From: Gammaproteobacteria bacterium
Lineage (GTDB): Bacteria; Pseudomonadota; Gammaproteobacteria; Nitrosococcales; Methylophagaceae
Length of the DNA: 33,259 bases
Direction of reading: 5' to 3'
NCBI GenBank assembly: GCA_003645385.1
Contig: QNEY01000002.1
Span: forward strand, 1 to 33,259
The translations under genes were made by a program, and so were the position numbers. A model generated the notes under the pieces. That model was not told the origin of the DNA and made no database searches. It saw only the letters and a program-made list of their open reading frames with translations. Positions 32,605 through 33,259 of this stretch are shown piece by piece (within the stretch, counting starts at the first letter, position 1; every line of letters begins with the position of its first letter).

Positions 32605-33259
32605 ATGGATAGATATTCGGATAAAGAACTAAAAGAAATTCTCAAAAAGCATTCCCAATGGATAATGGACGAAAATGAAGGAGAGAAGGCTAATCTGTGT
32701 GATGCTAATCTGCGTGGTGCTGATCTGCGTGATGCTGGTCTGTGTGATGCTGATCTGCGTAAGGCTAATCTGCGTAATGCTAATCTGCGTGATGCTGATC
32801 TGCGTAATGCTAGTCTGCGTGGTGCTAATCTGCGTGGTGCTGATCTGTGTGGTGCTGATCTGTGTGGTGCTGATCTGCGTGATGCTAATCTGGATGGGGC
32901 TGATCTGCATGGTGCTAATCTGCGTAATGCTAATCTGCGTGATGCTGGTCTGTGTAATGCTGGTCTGTGTGGTGCTGATCTGCGTAATGCTAGTCTGCGT
33001 GGTGCTGATCTGCGTGATGCTAATCTGGATGGGGCTGATCTGCATGGTGCTAATCTGCGTAATGCTAATCTGGATGGGGCTGATCTGCATGGTGCTAATC
33101 TGCGTAATGCTAATCTGCGTGATGCTGGTCTGCGTAATGCTAATCTGTGTGGTGCTGATCTGGATGGAGCTGATCTGGATTTTTCATCCCTACCCTTATG
33201 GTGTGGGGGATTAAGCTTTAGGATTGATGAAAGATTGGCAAAGCAACTAATGTATCATA
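32605..33259 (+). CDS. Pentapeptide-repeat protein, N-terminal part (continues at 1-260)
   Basis: Starts at ATG 32605 with CTGGAGG upstream, reads off the right end and continues at 124-260; full length 263 aa. After a 28-residue helical N-terminus (KELKEILKKHSQWIMDENEG), residues 29-193 are 33 pentapeptides of the type A-(N/D/G/S)-L-(R/C/H/D)-x, and then the tail described under 1-260. The central Leu is invariant, as required for the right-handed quadrilateral beta-helix (about 8 turns). Known members mimic DNA (Qnr, MfpA) and protect gyrase, or act as scaffolds, but most phage copies have no known function. The DNA is built from 15-bp units that are also duplicated in larger blocks. Confidence 0.9.
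   Translation, partial: MDRYSDKELKEILKKHSQWIMDENEGEKANLCDANLRGADLRDAGLCDADLRKANLRNANLRDADLRNASLRGANLRGADLCGADLCGADLRDANLDGADLHGANLRNANLRDAGLCNAGLCGADLRNASLRGADLRDANLDGADLHGANLRNANLDGADLHGANLRNANLRDAGLRNANLCGADLDGADLDFSSLPLWCGGLSFRIDERLAKQLMYH
32689..33180 (+). repeat. 15-bp tandem repeat tract coding the pentapeptides
   Basis: Units of the type GCTAATCTGCGTGAT. Beyond the 15-bp unit, a block of about 70 bp starting with GCTAATCTGGATGGG at 32884 is repeated exactly from 33064, and its first 54 bp also at 33019. All six frames are long and open because the unit is a multiple of 3, which produces spurious ORFs on both strands. Confidence 0.95.
33137..33259. repeat. Terminal direct repeat, right copy (circular junction)
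   Basis: Exact duplicate of 1-123. It covers the end of the pentapeptide repeats and the start of the C-terminal tail of that protein. Removing it leaves a 33136-bp circle. Confidence 0.95.

Noticed and set aside
32689..33180. CRISPR-like array of short repeats
   Set aside because: The repeats are contiguous 15-mers with no spacers and code for pentapeptides.
32629..33214. Long open frames on both strands (153 aa minus, 179 aa plus in another frame) over the pentapeptide tract
   Set aside because: The 15-bp repeat keeps all frames open. Only the A-x-L-x-x frame from 32605 has a ribosome site, a sensible N-terminus and continues across the circular junction.
28459..33259. Temperate lifestyle with integrase and attachment site
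   Set aside because: No tyrosine or serine integrase motif is present; the RDF-like protein alone is not evidence of lysogeny.

Overview
The window is a complete small tailed-phage genome of about 33.1 kb, opened at an arbitrary point of a circular map. The first and last 123 bases are identical (1-123 = 33137-33259). A pentapeptide-repeat gene runs off the right end and continues in frame on the left end. Every gene I can support is on the + strand, packed with 1-17 nt overlaps (ATGA, TAATG). Strong GGAGG-type ribosome sites precede most genes. There is no integrase and no clear lysogeny repressor. The host cannot be named: the VirE-N/PriCT_2/SF3-helicase primase is common in phages of Bacteroidota and other Gram-negatives, but the rich Shine-Dalgarno signals are not typical of Bacteroidota.

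Early/replication region (28.4 kb, through the junction, to 7.46 kb). A promoter/operator-like site near 28368-28400 precedes small unknown genes. Among these are two small membrane proteins and a helix-turn-helix protein. Then come a RecB/Cas4-like PD-(D/E)XK nuclease, an RDF-like (Gp3-like) protein, a membrane/coiled-coil protein, the pentapeptide protein, a Cys-rich protein and the large primase-helicase. A patch of small ORFs (including a tandem duplicate pair) and two decayed DNA methyltransferase genes follow. A 573-bp noncoding region with 14 TGACA/TGTCA repeats, a plausible origin or operator array, separates these from an SF2 helicase and a VRR-NUC nuclease.

Late region (7.47-26.5 kb). 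A sigma70-like promoter precedes terminase small and large subunits, portal, MuF-like head protein, a small Tad1/Acb2-hook-like protein bounded by perfect 15-bp direct repeats, scaffold, major capsid protein, cement-like proteins, neck and tail-completion proteins, tail tube, tail chaperone-type genes, tape measure (590 aa), tail hub-type protein and a series of fibre/adhesin proteins. This is a siphovirus plan. Two fibre-like proteins share the same N-terminal module.

Lysis region (26.5-28.3 kb). A holin-like protein, a permuted papain-fold (YiiX/NlpC-P60-like) hydrolase, a strong intrinsic terminator, a basic unknown ORF and an M15 peptidase endolysin.

Most notable: a possible cyclic-nucleotide sponge gene sitting as a repeat-bounded cassette among head genes; two adjacent methyltransferase genes both gutted by internal deletions; and the phased TGACA array. 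All functional calls rest on reading motifs by eye; no database search was run.
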